Shown here: piece by piece, positions 16,074 to 25,497 of the stretch
Numbering within the stretch: the stretch's first letter is position 1
Layout: the number at the start of each line of letters is the position of its first letter
Assembly (NCBI GenBank): GCA_036497895.1
Contig: DASXIR010000153.1
Coordinates: 12,965-76,964, forward strand
Origin: CAVQFC01 sp036497895
GTDB lineage: Bacteria; Acidobacteriota; Vicinamibacteria; Vicinamibacterales; CAVVIG01
DNA length: 64,000 bases
Reading direction: 5' to 3'
Position numbers and translations under genes: made by a program
Notes under the pieces: generated by a model
Databases searched by the model: none
The model's input: the letters and a program-made list of their open reading frames with translations, nothing else
Told to the model about the DNA's origin: nothing

Positions 16074-18434
16074 ATGGCCAATCGATTCCAGACGACGATA
16101 CGTGAATCCACCGACCTGATCGAAACAGGACTGCAGCTGATCGACGGCCTGTTCCGGCAGGTGCGTTCCGCGTGGCGGCCAGAACCGGACAACGACGTCG
16201 CGGTGGACGCGTCCGGTCCGCGCAACGTCGACGGCGCGGTCTCGGAACTGAGCAATCGCATCACCCGCCTCAGCACGATGACCGCGCTCGAAGACGTGCC
16301 CTCGATGTGGCGCGAAGTGCTCGAGGACTCGCGCAGCTGCTTCAGCGAAGTCGAGGGTCCTCGCGGTCTCGGCTTTGGCGCCGAGGTGGCGCTGTCGAGT
16401 GGAATGCTGGCGACACAACAGGTGCTCCGCGGCCTCTCCAGCCACTACACGTCGCCGGACGGCGCCTTCGGCACATTCGTCATCAACGTCCTCGAAGTGT
16501 TCGACGATGCCCATGTCTATGCGACGCTGCAGTATCGGGAACTGCTCGAGCGCTATCGTCAGCGGCTGGAAAGAAATCCCGGCGACGGCGCGGCGCGCAT
16601 GGAACTGGCGCGAACGCTGATCAAGTGCGGGCTGTACCACGAGGCGATTCGCGAGCTCGAAATGGCACGCGGGGACGCGCGGATCCGTGCACAGGCGCTT
16701 CACGAGCTGTCGGTGGCGTCATTCCGGGCAGGACGGTTCACCGACGCCGGCACCTACGCCCGCGAGGCCATGGAATTGAACGGCTCGCACGTCCGGACCC
16801 GGCTGCTGCTCTGGCTGGCGGCACAAAAGGGAAACGGCTACGCGCCCGACGTCCCGGCCGGGATGCGGATGCAGCTGCGTTCGGGTCAGCAGCCGACGCT
16901 GTTACGGCTCGAGGACATGGCGTCCAGGATCGGACTGGACAAGACCAGCGGCGGGCGCGGCACGGCGGTATTCGATTACGACGGCGACGGCTACCTCGAT
17001 GTGCTGGTCGCGGCGGCCCATGGCGGCTGCACGCTCTACAAGAACAACGGTGACGGCACGTTCAGCGATGCGTCGATCTCTTCGGGCATGGACACCTGCC
17101 TGACAGCGTTCATCACCGCCATCGGCGACTACGACAACGACGGCAACCCGGACATCTTCGTCACCAGGAACGGCTTCTTCAGCGGCGGGTGCTCGCTCTA
17201 CCGCAACAACGGCGACGGCACCTTCACTGATGTGACCGAGGGCTCCGGACTCGATGGCTGGGGCCCGGCGTTCACCGCATCGTGGGTGGACTACGATGGC
17301 GACGGCCGGCTGGATCTGTACGTGGCGTTCAACCTCGGCTCGCTGTTCGAGCGCAAAACCAAGAATCGCCTGTTCCACAACAACGGCGACGGGACCTTTA
17401 CCGACGTCACCGATGCCGCGGGCCTCGTCACCAGCTGGCCGACCATCGGCTCGTGCTGGGGCGACTACGACAACGACGGCCGTCCGGATCTGTTCGTCAG
17501 CAACTCGCTCGGCCGCTCGCAGCTCTTTCACAACAACGGCGACGGCACCTTCACCGAAGTCGGCCGCGAGGCCGGCATCGACATGTACGGCCTCGGCAGC
17601 ATCTGCTACTTCATCGACTACGACAACGACGGCTGGCTCGACATCGTGCAGAACGTCTGGTCCGATTCCGAAGACGTCATCCACACGATGCAGAACGGCG
17701 ATGGTCCGCCCGACGGCCAGCCGATTCGGGTCTGGCGTAACAACCGCGACGGCACGTTCTCGCAACGCAGCCGCGAGCTCGGGATCACTGGATGCTGGGG
17801 CAGCATGAGCGGCAACGCCGGCGACCTCAACAACGACGGCTACCAGGAAATCATCCTCGGCAACGGCAGCCCGCGCATGGAACGGGTCGAACCGCTCACC
17901 ATTCTCGAGAGCGACGGCCGGAAATTCCATGACGTGACCTTCACCGCCGGCTTGCCGATTACCGGCAAGTCGCACGGCGTCAACCTGGCGGACCTGCACG
18001 GCGATGGCCGCATGAGCCTGCTGGTCGCCAGCGGCGGCGCCTATCCGGGCGACCTGTTGACCGTCGGCGCGTTCTGTCCAAAAGAGCGCGTCGGCCACTA
18101 TCTGAACATCCGCCTGGTCGGCACCCGCAGCAACCGCAGCGCCATCGGAGCGCGTGTCAAGATCGAAGCGGGCGGCCGCGATCAGCATCGCCTCGTCTCC
18201 GGCGGATCGCAGTTCGGCTGTCTGCCGTTCGAGCAGCATTTCGGCCTCGGCCCGGTGACGCAAAGCATCGACGCGATCGAGATCTGGTGGCCGAGCGGTC
18301 TGCGCCAGCGCATCGCCGGCCCGATCGCCGCCAACAACACGATTCGGATCACCGAAGGCGACGACCGGTTCGAGGACGTCTACAAACCGCGCGGAGTCAG
18401 GGTCGGCGGCGGGCGGCAACTGGAGCTGGCATAA
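16074..18434 (+). CDS. CRTAC1-family protein: FG-GAP/VCBS repeats with ASPIC/UnbV domain (copy 2)
   Basis: 786 aa, colinear with the 784-aa protein at 8264-10618: a helical N-terminal third with TPR-like repeats (for example LARTLIKCGLYHEAIREL), a propeller of FG-GAP repeats with NNGDGTF and DYDNDGxPDLF motifs, and a C-terminal ASPIC/UnbV domain (GARVKIEAGG ... IEIWWPSG). A GLDKTSGGRGTAVFDYDGDG-like entry segment is shared with copy 1. No signal peptide is seen. It is placed directly after a thioredoxin-like gene, as in copy 1. The two copies are diverged, so the duplication is old or each locus has its own role. Confidence 0.9.
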   Translation: MANRFQTTIRESTDLIETGLQLIDGLFRQVRSAWRPEPDNDVAVDASGPRNVDGAVSELSNRITRLSTMTALEDVPSMWREVLEDSRSCFSEVEGPRGLGFGAEVALSSGMLATQQVLRGLSSHYTSPDGAFGTFVINVLEVFDDAHVYATLQYRELLERYRQRLERNPGDGAARMELARTLIKCGLYHEAIRELEMARGDARIRAQALHELSVASFRAGRFTDAGTYAREAMELNGSHVRTRLLLWLAAQKGNGYAPDVPAGMRMQLRSGQQPTLLRLEDMASRIGLDKTSGGRGTAVFDYDGDGYLDVLVAAAHGGCTLYKNNGDGTFSDASISSGMDTCLTAFITAIGDYDNDGNPDIFVTRNGFFSGGCSLYRNNGDGTFTDVTEGSGLDGWGPAFTASWVDYDGDGRLDLYVAFNLGSLFERKTKNRLFHNNGDGTFTDVTDAAGLVTSWPTIGSCWGDYDNDGRPDLFVSNSLGRSQLFHNNGDGTFTEVGREAGIDMYGLGSICYFIDYDNDGWLDIVQNVWSDSEDVIHTMQNGDGPPDGQPIRVWRNNRDGTFSQRSRELGITGCWGSMSGNAGDLNNDGYQEIILGNGSPRMERVEPLTILESDGRKFHDVTFTAGLPITGKSHGVNLADLHGDGRMSLLVASGGAYPGDLLTVGAFCPKERVGHYLNIRLVGTRSNRSAIGARVKIEAGGRDQHRLVSGGSQFGCLPFEQHFGLGPVTQSIDAIEIWWPSGLRQRIAGPIAANNTIRITEGDDRFEDVYKPRGVRVGGGRQLELA

Positions 18435-18482
18435 CCGGGCTCGTGGCTCGTAAAACGCCGAACTGTTCGTGATCCTCCAGCC

Positions 18483-19880
18483 ATGACCAACCCCGATCAG
18501 GCGCTCCAGGCACAACTGCGCGGCACCTTGCTCCGTCCTGGCGACGGCGGCTACGACGATTCGCGCACCATCTGGAACGGAATGATCGATCGCCGTCCCG
18601 CGCTCGTCGCCCGATGCGTCGGTGTCGGCGACGTGGTCGCTTGCGTTCGCTTCGCGCGCGAGCAGCGGATGCCGCTGTCGATCAAGGGCGGCGGCCACAA
18701 CATCGCAGGCCTCGCGGTCTGCGACGACGGGCTGATGATCGACATGTCGCTGATGCGCGGCGTCTGGGTCGATCCGATCGGCCAGGTCGCGCGCGCCCAG
18801 GGCGGCTGCACACTCGGCGATCTCGATCGCGAGGCGCAGCTGCATGGGCTCGCCGCGGTGCTGGGGTTCGTGTCGCAGACCGGCATCGGCGGCCTCACCC
18901 TGGGCGGTGGGTTCGGTTACCTGACCCGGCGCTTCGGCTGGGCTTGCGACAACATCCTCTCGGCCGAAGTCGTGACCGCCGACGGACGCGTCGTCAGAGC
19001 CAGCGAGCGCGAGAACGGCGAGCTGTTCTGGGGGCTCCGTGGCGGCGGCAGCAACTTCGGCATCGTCACCAGCATCGAATACCGGATGCATCGCGTCGGA
19101 CCCGAGATTTACGGCGGCGTGATCGCGTGGCCGGCCGATCGGGCGGGGGCAGTCTTCGAGACGCTTCAGCGTGTTTTTGAGGACGCACCTGCCGAGTTGT
19201 CGTGCGTCCCGCTGATGCGAAACGCTCCGGCGGCGCCGTGGCTGAACCCGGACATCCACGGCAAAGCGATCGTGGCGTTGTTCGTCTGCTACTCCGGCGC
19301 AATCGCGGACGGGGAAAAGGTGCTCGCACCGCTCAAAGCGGTCGGCTCGCCGGCCGGCGACGTCGTTAAAAACCGGACCTATGTCTCGCAGCAGAGCCTG
19401 CTCGACGCGACGCAGCCCAGAGGCCGGCGCTATTACTGGAAGTCCGAGTATCTACCGGGCATCACACCCGAGATTCTCGGAAAGCTTCGCGAACACTCGG
19501 CGCGGGTGACGTCGCCGCATTCGGCGATCCTGATTTTCCCGATCGACGGCCGCCTGAACACACTGTCGACGAATCATTCGGCGGTCGGCAACCGCGACGC
19601 CAGGGCCGTGTTCAACATTCAGGGCTCGTGGGAACGGCCGGAAGACGATGCGGTGAATATCGAGTGGGCGCGCAGCGCGTGGCGGGACATCAGGCCGTTC
19701 TCGACGGGCGGGACGTACGTCAACTTCCTGACCGAGGAAGAGGGCGACGATCGTACCCGCGCCGCCTACGGCGCGAACTACGATCGTCTCGTCGAGGTGA
19801 AGACCAAGTGGGATCCGGACAACCTGTTCACGAGCAACAAGAACATCGCGCCGGCACGACCTCCTCACAGTCGCATCTAG
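18483..19880 (+). CDS. FAD-dependent oxidase of the berberine-bridge/PCMH family
   Basis: 465 aa. The FAD-binding PCMH domain shows IKGGGHNIAG, whose histidine normally forms the 8-alpha-histidyl bond, and GIGGLTLGGGFGYLTRRFG. The cysteine that gives bicovalent flavin attachment in many relatives is not present at the expected place (SQTGIGG). The C-terminal BBE motif (YGANYDRLVEVKTKWDPDN) supports the family. It is likely cytoplasmic and oxidises a small alcohol, sugar or secondary metabolite with oxygen. It starts 48 nt after the CRTAC1 stop and may be the last gene of the rightward operon; a strong hairpin follows its stop. Confidence 0.9.
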   Translation: MTNPDQALQAQLRGTLLRPGDGGYDDSRTIWNGMIDRRPALVARCVGVGDVVACVRFAREQRMPLSIKGGGHNIAGLAVCDDGLMIDMSLMRGVWVDPIGQVARAQGGCTLGDLDREAQLHGLAAVLGFVSQTGIGGLTLGGGFGYLTRRFGWACDNILSAEVVTADGRVVRASERENGELFWGLRGGGSNFGIVTSIEYRMHRVGPEIYGGVIAWPADRAGAVFETLQRVFEDAPAELSCVPLMRNAPAAPWLNPDIHGKAIVALFVCYSGAIADGEKVLAPLKAVGSPAGDVVKNRTYVSQQSLLDATQPRGRRYYWKSEYLPGITPEILGKLREHSARVTSPHSAILIFPIDGRLNTLSTNHSAVGNRDARAVFNIQGSWERPEDDAVNIEWARSAWRDIRPFSTGGTYVNFLTEEEGDDRTRAAYGANYDRLVEVKTKWDPDNLFTSNKNIAPARPPHSRI

Positions 19881-19903
19881 CGCGGGCCTAAGGCCCGCGC
19901 CAC
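19880..19903 (-). repeat. GTGG-headed REP-like hairpin, probable bidirectional terminator
   Basis: A perfect 9-bp inverted repeat (GCGCGGGCC 19880-19888, GGCCCGCGC 19892-19900) with a TAA loop occupies the 30-nt gap between two convergent genes. On the minus strand it is preceded by GTGG (19903-19900), the head found in REP elements. The stem starts on the last base of the upstream stop codon. Confidence 0.7.
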
Positions 19904-19910
19904 TTGTCGA

Positions 19911-21431
19911 TCAGAACCTGATCAACCACTCCAAATACGCGAGATGCCCGCCGCCACTGGTCGGAAAAATAGTGTGCGCGACGTCGCCGCTGTGGGCGTA
20001 CGCGTAATAGAGCGTCAGCGCGACGTGTGGGTTGATGGTGATGTCGCCCTGAACGTCATAGAGTGTCGCCAGGCTGGTGTGTCCATTCGACGTCCGGCCG
20101 TTGAAGCCGAATGAGTTCGGCTGAAATGCACCGCCGCCCGAATACCAGAGGTCGTGGCTGTCGGCGAGGCTCAGCGCGTGAACATCGCTGCGGATTGTGA
20201 AGCGGCTGACCGGCCGGACGATCAGCTCGCCGAACGCATCCACGTTGTTCATCATGTTGAAAAACGGCATGCGCGCGTAGATACGCGCCGTCGGCAGCAC
20301 CTGGAAGTACGTGCCGTGCTTGCCGTCGGTAGGATTGCTGTCACCAGACGAGTAGTCGTAGCCGGCGCGGATCCACGGCTTCAAGCTCGGAAGGCCCGAG
20401 GGCTGCCAGCCGATCTCCGCCGCCATTGCCCCGGCCCGATGTGACAGCGTGCCCCACGAGCCGGTCTGCAGCACGCCCCAGAACATCAGGTCGACCGGGC
20501 CGGCCGGCGTGGCCGCCAGCTGCAGGAAATTTCCGCCGTAAGTGCCGATGTTGATGTTCTCGGTGTCTGCCGCCTTCGCCGCCGCCGGGCGGTTATCGGT
20601 CTTCACCAGGCCGCTGCCGTAGGCACGGTAGTCGTTGTAGCCGAGCGCGAAGACGCGCCACAGTGACGGATTTTTTTCGCTGCCGCCCTGACCGGTCAGC
20701 GCTCCGTAGAAGACGTTGATGTGCAGCTCGTTCCACCCGTTCACCTGAAATACACCTTCGGTCGGGCGTGCTGCGACCGCGGTGAAATTCAGCTTGGGCG
20801 TGTTGAACACGTACTGTCCGCCGTCGAGACTGCGAAGCACGTCTGAGAAGCCGAAGTTTCCAAGCACGCGCTGGCTGATGCGGTCGCGATTGAGCGCCGC
20901 CAGTGTCCCGTTCTTCGGCGTGGTCTCCAGGCCGTCGTTGTACTCGAACCGTCCGACCTTCAGCGACTGCCCTGCGACACCACCGAGGCCCTTGAACCGA
21001 ACGTAACCCTGCTTGAGGAAAATCGCCGCGGGGTTTTCGCTGTTGCTGTTCGCGGCGTAGTAGTTGGCGCCGAGGCCCAGTTGCCCCTGCGGCGGCGGCT
21101 GCACCGCGGTGGTGGGCAAATTGATCATGAACGGCACCTCGAATTCGAGCTGCCAGTCATACGCCTTCTTTGTCTGCGTGACCCCGAAACGAATCTGTGT
21201 GCCCTGGTAGGTGTAGTTGCCGTCCGGTGTGTCGCCGAACCAACCCCAGTCGTACGTGCGACTCCTGAGCGTGGTTGAGAACACGACATCGTTGCCTAGG
21301 TCGATCGCCGGCGGAGCCGGGGTCTGTGCCGATGCCGCAAGGCCTGAGCTAGCCAGCAACACGAGCGAAAGGGCAGATGTTCGAGAGCTACGTCGGAAGC
21401 GATTTGAGATCATGCTGGGGTTGTGACTCAT
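19911..21431 (-). CDS. Outer-membrane beta-barrel porin, alginate-export-like
   Basis: About 506 aa from the ATG at 21431; the much longer open frame upstream is a shadow of the ClC gene. A signal peptide runs through SLVLLASSGLAASAQ. The mature chain alternates short hydrophobic strands and polar loops, with aromatic residues at strand ends, and finishes ... AYLEWLIRF with a terminal phenylalanine, as outer-membrane barrels do. The RSRTYDWGWFG and QGYVRFKGLGG segments fit the alginate_exp family. An ATG at 21413 is an alternative start. It likely lets small organic solutes across the outer membrane. It diverges from the ClC gene across 57 bp. Confidence 0.85.
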   Translation of the reverse strand: MSHNPSMISNRFRRSSRTSALSLVLLASSGLAASAQTPAPPAIDLGNDVVFSTTLRSRTYDWGWFGDTPDGNYTYQGTQIRFGVTQTKKAYDWQLEFEVPFMINLPTTAVQPPPQGQLGLGANYYAANSNSENPAAIFLKQGYVRFKGLGGVAGQSLKVGRFEYNDGLETTPKNGTLAALNRDRISQRVLGNFGFSDVLRSLDGGQYVFNTPKLNFTAVAARPTEGVFQVNGWNELHINVFYGALTGQGGSEKNPSLWRVFALGYNDYRAYGSGLVKTDNRPAAAKAADTENINIGTYGGNFLQLAATPAGPVDLMFWGVLQTGSWGTLSHRAGAMAAEIGWQPSGLPSLKPWIRAGYDYSSGDSNPTDGKHGTYFQVLPTARIYARMPFFNMMNNVDAFGELIVRPVSRFTIRSDVHALSLADSHDLWYSGGGAFQPNSFGFNGRTSNGHTSLATLYDVQGDITINPHVALTLYYAYAHSGDVAHTIFPTSGGGHLAYLEWLIRF

Positions 21432-21488
21432 TGCTAGTTTGAAAGCATTAAGGCGCGAGGGCGCCGCATCGGTCACAATAAGAGATCG

Positions 21489-22796
21489 ATGCCAATGACG
21501 CGCGTCCGGGGGTTTACGCGGCTGATGCTGGCCGCGATACTCGCCGGGCTGCTGTCGGGCCTGGGTTCGATCGCGTTCCACTACCTGGCTGACACGTTCG
21601 GCGACGAACTTTTTCACTGGGCCGAGACCAACGAGGTGCTGCACCGGCTGCCCGTCGTGGTCATTGTTCCCACGCTCGGGCTGCTGCTGGTCGGGGCAGT
21701 CCTTCAGATGATTCCGGAAGCGCGCTTCGGTGGCGTGCCTGAGGTACTGGAAGCGATCGACCACAAGGGTGGCGTCGTTCGACCGATCCGACTGCTGAAC
21801 ATTTTCCTCAGCGGTCTGGTGCTGGCATTCGGCGGATCCGTCGGTCCGGAAGGCCCGATGGTTCAGCTCGGCGCTGTCGTCAGCAGTTGGGTTGGACAGC
21901 GATTTGGGCTGACGCGGGCCAACCTCCAAACCATCGTTCGAGCTGGAGCCGCCGCTGGCGTCGCGGCGGCGTTTCGGTCGCCGGCGGGCGGCGTGCTGTT
22001 GACGCTCGAGGTATTTGGCGCCCGGTTCAATCAGGATCTGACCGCGATCTCCGTCGCAGCCGGCATCGGTTATGTGACGCGCACTGCCATTCTCGGCGAC
22101 GCGTACCCCTTCCGGCCAACGGTGCCGATGGAGAACGTGCCGCTCGCCGGACTGCTGCTCGTCGTCCCCGTGATGGGGTTGCTGGCAGCGCCCACCGGCC
22201 ATCTCTTCATTCGGATGTTCGAACGTTTTCAGACGGTTTTTCCAAAACACTGGCCGCTGTCGATCAGGGTCGCCTTTGGCGGGCTTCTGGTCGGATTGAT
22301 CGGCGTCTGGTTTCCTCAAGTGCTGTCGGCCGGATATCCGGTGATCGACCGGGTCATTCACTCCGGCATGCCGTTCTACCTGCTGGTCACCCTGCTGCTG
22401 CTGAAGATGCTGGCGACGTCGATCACGTTTGGTTCGGGCGCGGTGGGCGGACTGTTCGCACCGACGTTGGTGATGGGCGCGCTCTATGGCGGAGCGATTG
22501 GCTACGGTGTTCACGCTCTGGCGCCGAACCTGGTGCCCCAGCCGGAATTGTTCGTGCTCCTCGGCATGGTGGTGATGTTCGGCTCCATCGTCAAAGGTTA
22601 TTGGAGCGGCCTGCTGATGATCGCGGACCTCAGCGGCTGCTATCACCAACTGCTGATGCCCGGCGTGATTGCCGGCGGCATCTCGTTCTTCTTCAGCTGG
22701 GAAATCTACGATCGTTCGATCTTCGGGCTCGCGATCGATCCCGCCAACTCCGGCAAGGCGCAGGAGGAGGAGGAGGAAGCGGTCGGCGTCGGCTGA
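21489..22796 (+). CDS. ClC-family chloride channel/transporter
   Basis: 435-aa polytopic protein with ClC landmarks: GGVPEV in place of GSGIP, GSVGPEGPMVQLG (the selectivity/gating motif, glutamate kept), AAFRSPAGGVLLTLEV and GSGAVGGLFAPTLVMGALYGG. Keeping the gating glutamate suits either a Cl-/H+ exchanger or a gated channel. The C-terminus ends in an acidic run (QEEEEE) and has no CBS domains. Residues replacing the GSGIP serine and the GREGP arginine suggest altered anion selectivity, as seen in fluoride or nitrate variants, but I cannot say which. Confidence 0.93.
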   Translation: MPMTRVRGFTRLMLAAILAGLLSGLGSIAFHYLADTFGDELFHWAETNEVLHRLPVVVIVPTLGLLLVGAVLQMIPEARFGGVPEVLEAIDHKGGVVRPIRLLNIFLSGLVLAFGGSVGPEGPMVQLGAVVSSWVGQRFGLTRANLQTIVRAGAAAGVAAAFRSPAGGVLLTLEVFGARFNQDLTAISVAAGIGYVTRTAILGDAYPFRPTVPMENVPLAGLLLVVPVMGLLAAPTGHLFIRMFERFQTVFPKHWPLSIRVAFGGLLVGLIGVWFPQVLSAGYPVIDRVIHSGMPFYLLVTLLLLKMLATSITFGSGAVGGLFAPTLVMGALYGGAIGYGVHALAPNLVPQPELFVLLGMVVMFGSIVKGYWSGLLMIADLSGCYHQLLMPGVIAGGISFFFSWEIYDRSIFGLAIDPANSGKAQEEEEEAVGVG

Positions 22797-22951
22797 TCGG
22801 CGTCTACTCCGCAGACAATCCGCCAGGCTCGGACGTCCGCGGCTGGCTCTCTGACAGGTCACCGTTGAGGATCGCCGACCAGTTGACGTTGTCGCCGTTC
22901 ACGTGGGAAACGACGCGGGTCCATCCGCGCGTCCCGAGCGGCGCTCGTCTG

Positions 22952-23743
22952 CTAGCGTCCATCGCGGAACCCCCATCGAACCGACGGCAGCCGCTCGGCC
23001 CGGCGGATCACGAAGTCCAGCGCCAGACCGATCAGGCCGATCATGATCATCGCGGCGACGACCAGGTCGTAGCGCTTGCCGGAGTTACGGGCATCGATGA
23101 CCAGGTAACCGAGCCCGGAGTTCGAGGCGATCATTTCCGCCGCCACGACCACCAGCCACGCGATTCCGAGCGCGATTCTGAGACCGACCAGCATCTGCGG
23201 CAACGCCGCCGGCAGGACCACCCTCGTGAGAAGCTTCGCCGGCGACAATCCGAAATTCCGCCCGGCGCGGCGATACATCGCCGGCACGTTACGGACGGCG
23301 TTCATGGCGGAAACGACGATCGGAAAAAACGCGGCCAGGAAAATCAGGTAGACGGCCGCCGTGTCGGTGATGCCGAACATGATGATCGCGACCGGAATCC
23401 ACGCAATCGGGCTGATCGGCCGCAGAATCTGAATCGCCGGATTGACGACGGTTGCGGCCGCGGGATACCAGCCGAGCAACAGACCGCATGGAATGCCGAT
23501 GAGGATGGCGCTGCCATAGCCAAAGGCGACGCGCCGCAGCGAGTCGCCGATGTATTGCCACAGCAAGCCGCCATTCATCAGCTGGGCGGTCCCGCGCTCG
23601 ACCGCGAGCGGTGATGGGAAGACGTCCGTGTGGCTCCACTTGACCGCATAGTTCCACATCAGCAGCAATGCGCCGGCGGTGAGGAGCGGCAGAACCAGCG
23701 GCTCCAGGCGCTCCTGCATCGGGGTCGATCCCGCGGTGCTCAT
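22952..23743 (-). CDS. ABC transporter permease (SsuC/TauC/NrtB type), copy 1
   Basis: 263 aa with about six helices and the EAA-type loop (NVPAMYRRAGRNFGLSPAKL). It belongs to the nitrate/sulfonate/taurine importer permeases. The sequence after the loop (AWLVVVAAEMI ... LGYLVIDARNSGKRYDLVV) is nearly the same as in the permease at 24539-25321, so the channel is probably a heterodimer made from a duplicated gene. The start overlaps the ATPase stop by 4 nt. No substrate-binding protein gene lies within the window. Confidence 0.92.
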   Translation of the reverse strand: MSTAGSTPMQERLEPLVLPLLTAGALLLMWNYAVKWSHTDVFPSPLAVERGTAQLMNGGLLWQYIGDSLRRVAFGYGSAILIGIPCGLLLGWYPAAATVVNPAIQILRPISPIAWIPVAIIMFGITDTAAVYLIFLAAFFPIVVSAMNAVRNVPAMYRRAGRNFGLSPAKLLTRVVLPAALPQMLVGLRIALGIAWLVVVAAEMIASNSGLGYLVIDARNSGKRYDLVVAAMIMIGLIGLALDFVIRRAERLPSVRWGFRDGR

Positions 23744-24546
23744 ACCTTGTGCGCCAGGCCAATGGCTTCGAGGATGCCGTCCCGCAGGGCCAGGTATCTG
23801 GACGAGCTGATGTCGCGCGGATGGGCGATGTCGATCGGCACGACCTTCTGAATCTTCGCAGGACGAGCACTCATCACGATGACCCGATCGGCCAGCTGGA
23901 CGGCCTCGTCGATGTCGTGAGTGACGAAGATGATCGTCTTGCGTGCGACGGCGCAGATCCGAAGAAGCTCGCCGCGCATGATCAGGCGGGTGATCGAGTC
24001 AAGGGCGCCGAACGGCTCGTCCAGAAACAGCATGTCCGGGTTCACCGCCAGCGCGCGCGCGACCTCGACGCGTTGTTTCATGCCTCCCGAGAGTTCACGC
24101 GGGTAGGCTTTTTCGAAGCCCTTGAGCCCGACCAGTTCGACGTAGTGCGCGATCCGCTGCGTCCGCTCCGATTCAGACAGCGCGCTCAAGCCGAAGCCGA
24201 TGTTGCCTTCGACCGTGAGCCACGGAAACACGCCGCGCTCCTGAAACACGAAGACGCGGCGGCGGTCCGGACGGTTGACGATCTCACCGTCGATCCGCAC
24301 TTCCCCGTGGCTCGGCTTGAGAAAGCCGGCAACGACATTCAGCAGCGTGGACTTACCGCAGCCGGAGGGGCCGAGCAGGCAGACGAACTCGCCGTCGCCG
24401 ACCTCGATGCTCACGTCATCGAGCACGTTAATCTCTTCACCGGTGCGGCCGAAGGTCATGCTGATGTGATCGGTGCGAAGCTTCGCCCTGAGCCCGGCCG
24501 GCCTGGCGTGGGCGATTTCCTGCAACACGGCCGTAGTGCTAATCAT
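23740..24546 (-). CDS. ABC transporter ATPase (SsuB/TauB/NrtD type)
   Basis: 268 aa from the ATG at 24546, which overlaps the upstream permease stop by 8 nt; the longer frame to 24624 runs inside that gene. Walker A GPSGCGKST (59-67), Q-loop, signature LSGGMKQRVEVARAL, Walker B MLFLDEP and the switch histidine in FVTHDIDEAV are all intact. It powers the two flanking permeases. The family imports alkanesulfonates, taurine, nitrate or thiamine precursors; the cargo cannot be told without the binding protein. Confidence 0.94.
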   Translation of the reverse strand: MISTTAVLQEIAHARPAGLRAKLRTDHISMTFGRTGEEINVLDDVSIEVGDGEFVCLLGPSGCGKSTLLNVVAGFLKPSHGEVRIDGEIVNRPDRRRVFVFQERGVFPWLTVEGNIGFGLSALSESERTQRIAHYVELVGLKGFEKAYPRELSGGMKQRVEVARALAVNPDMLFLDEPFGALDSITRLIMRGELLRICAVARKTIIFVTHDIDEAVQLADRVIVMSARPAKIQKVVPIDIAHPRDISSSRYLALRDGILEAIGLAHKV

Positions 24547-25321
24547 CCGAATATCCCCAACTGATGGACGGAACTTTCTCCAGCGACTTGACGCCGATAT
24601 CGAGCAGCAGCCCGATGACCCCAATCATCACCATGCCGGCGACGACCAGGTCGTAGCGGTTGCCGGCGTTACGGGCGTCGACGATCAGGAAGCCGAGGCC
24701 GGAGTTGACGGCGATCATTTCCGCCGCGACCACAACCAGCCAGGCAATGCCGAGCGTGATGCGGAGCCCGAGGATCAACTGCGGCGTCACGGCCGGATAC
24801 AGCACCCGAAAGACGATCTGCGAACGCTTCAGGCCGAAGTTGCGACCGGCGTTCAGATAGACATCGGGAATGCTGGCAACGGCGTTCATCGCGGTGACGG
24901 TCAGCGGCAGGAACGAAGCGAGGAAGATCAGGAAAATCGCCGCGATGTCGCCGACGCCGAACCACAGGATCGAGATCGGAATCCACGCCAGGGGAGAAAT
25001 CGGGCGCAGCAACTGAATGATCGGGTTGAAGGCATACTCCGCCCGGCGGTAGAGGCCGAGGGTCAGGCCGATCGGAATGGCCAGGATGGCAGCGAGCGCG
25101 AAGCCCCAGGTCACGCGAAACAGCGAGGCGACCACGTATCGCATCAAGCGGCCGCTGACCGCCAGTTCGACCAGCGCTTTGGCGACCAGCCACGGTGTCG
25201 GCAGAATCGGCGCCCGCTGAACTCCGATTGCAACTTGCCAGACCAGCAGCAGCACCGCGATGAACGCAATCGGACCGTATCGGGCGATGGCTGTCGAGGA
25301 TGTTCGAACCGGTGGTTTCAC
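24539..25321 (-). CDS. ABC transporter permease (SsuC/TauC/NrtB type), copy 2
   Basis: 260 aa, six-helix permease with the loop SIPDVYLNAGRNFGLKRSQI. It is the first gene of the three-gene ABC operon (permease, ATPase, permease, all leftward, overlapping by 8 and 4 nt). It is clearly paralogous to the permease at 22952-23743 over its full length. The sandwich of one ATPase gene between duplicated permeases suggests a heterodimeric channel. Confidence 0.92.
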   Translation of the reverse strand: MKPPVRTSSTAIARYGPIAFIAVLLLVWQVAIGVQRAPILPTPWLVAKALVELAVSGRLMRYVVASLFRVTWGFALAAILAIPIGLTLGLYRRAEYAFNPIIQLLRPISPLAWIPISILWFGVGDIAAIFLIFLASFLPLTVTAMNAVASIPDVYLNAGRNFGLKRSQIVFRVLYPAVTPQLILGLRITLGIAWLVVVAAEMIAVNSGLGFLIVDARNAGNRYDLVVAGMVMIGVIGLLLDIGVKSLEKVPSISWGYSDD

Positions 25322-25448
25322 GCGAGTGCCAGCCGATCAGCGCGCTGCAGCAGCAGAAATAGCGGCCGGTGAAAGTTGAAGCAAGCTGGGATTCTACGTC
25401 AGCAATCCCATCCACGACACGAAGGTTGGAGCTCAAACCATCGTGCCG

Positions 25449-25475
25449 GCAAAGGCACTAATGCCTTTGCACTAC
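25449..25475 (-). repeat. GTAG-headed REP-like hairpin
   Basis: A perfect 9-bp inverted repeat (GCAAAGGCA 25449-25457, TGCCTTTGC 25462-25470) with a 4-nt loop. On the minus strand GTAG (25475-25472) precedes it by one base. It lies 23 nt past the stop of the DUF1702-like gene and may end its operon. Confidence 0.6.
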
Positions 25476-25497
25476 TCGCGCGTGGCCGAGGGAGAGG

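Noticed and set aside
16902..19259. 785-aa leftward frame opposite CRTAC1 copy 2 and the flavin oxidase
   Set aside because: Same shadow effect; it spans two real genes and has no domain of its own.
21432..22862. Upstream extension of the porin frame to a 983-aa protein
   Set aside because: The extension runs opposite the ClC gene, while a signal peptide begins right at 21431/21413, so the short form is the gene.
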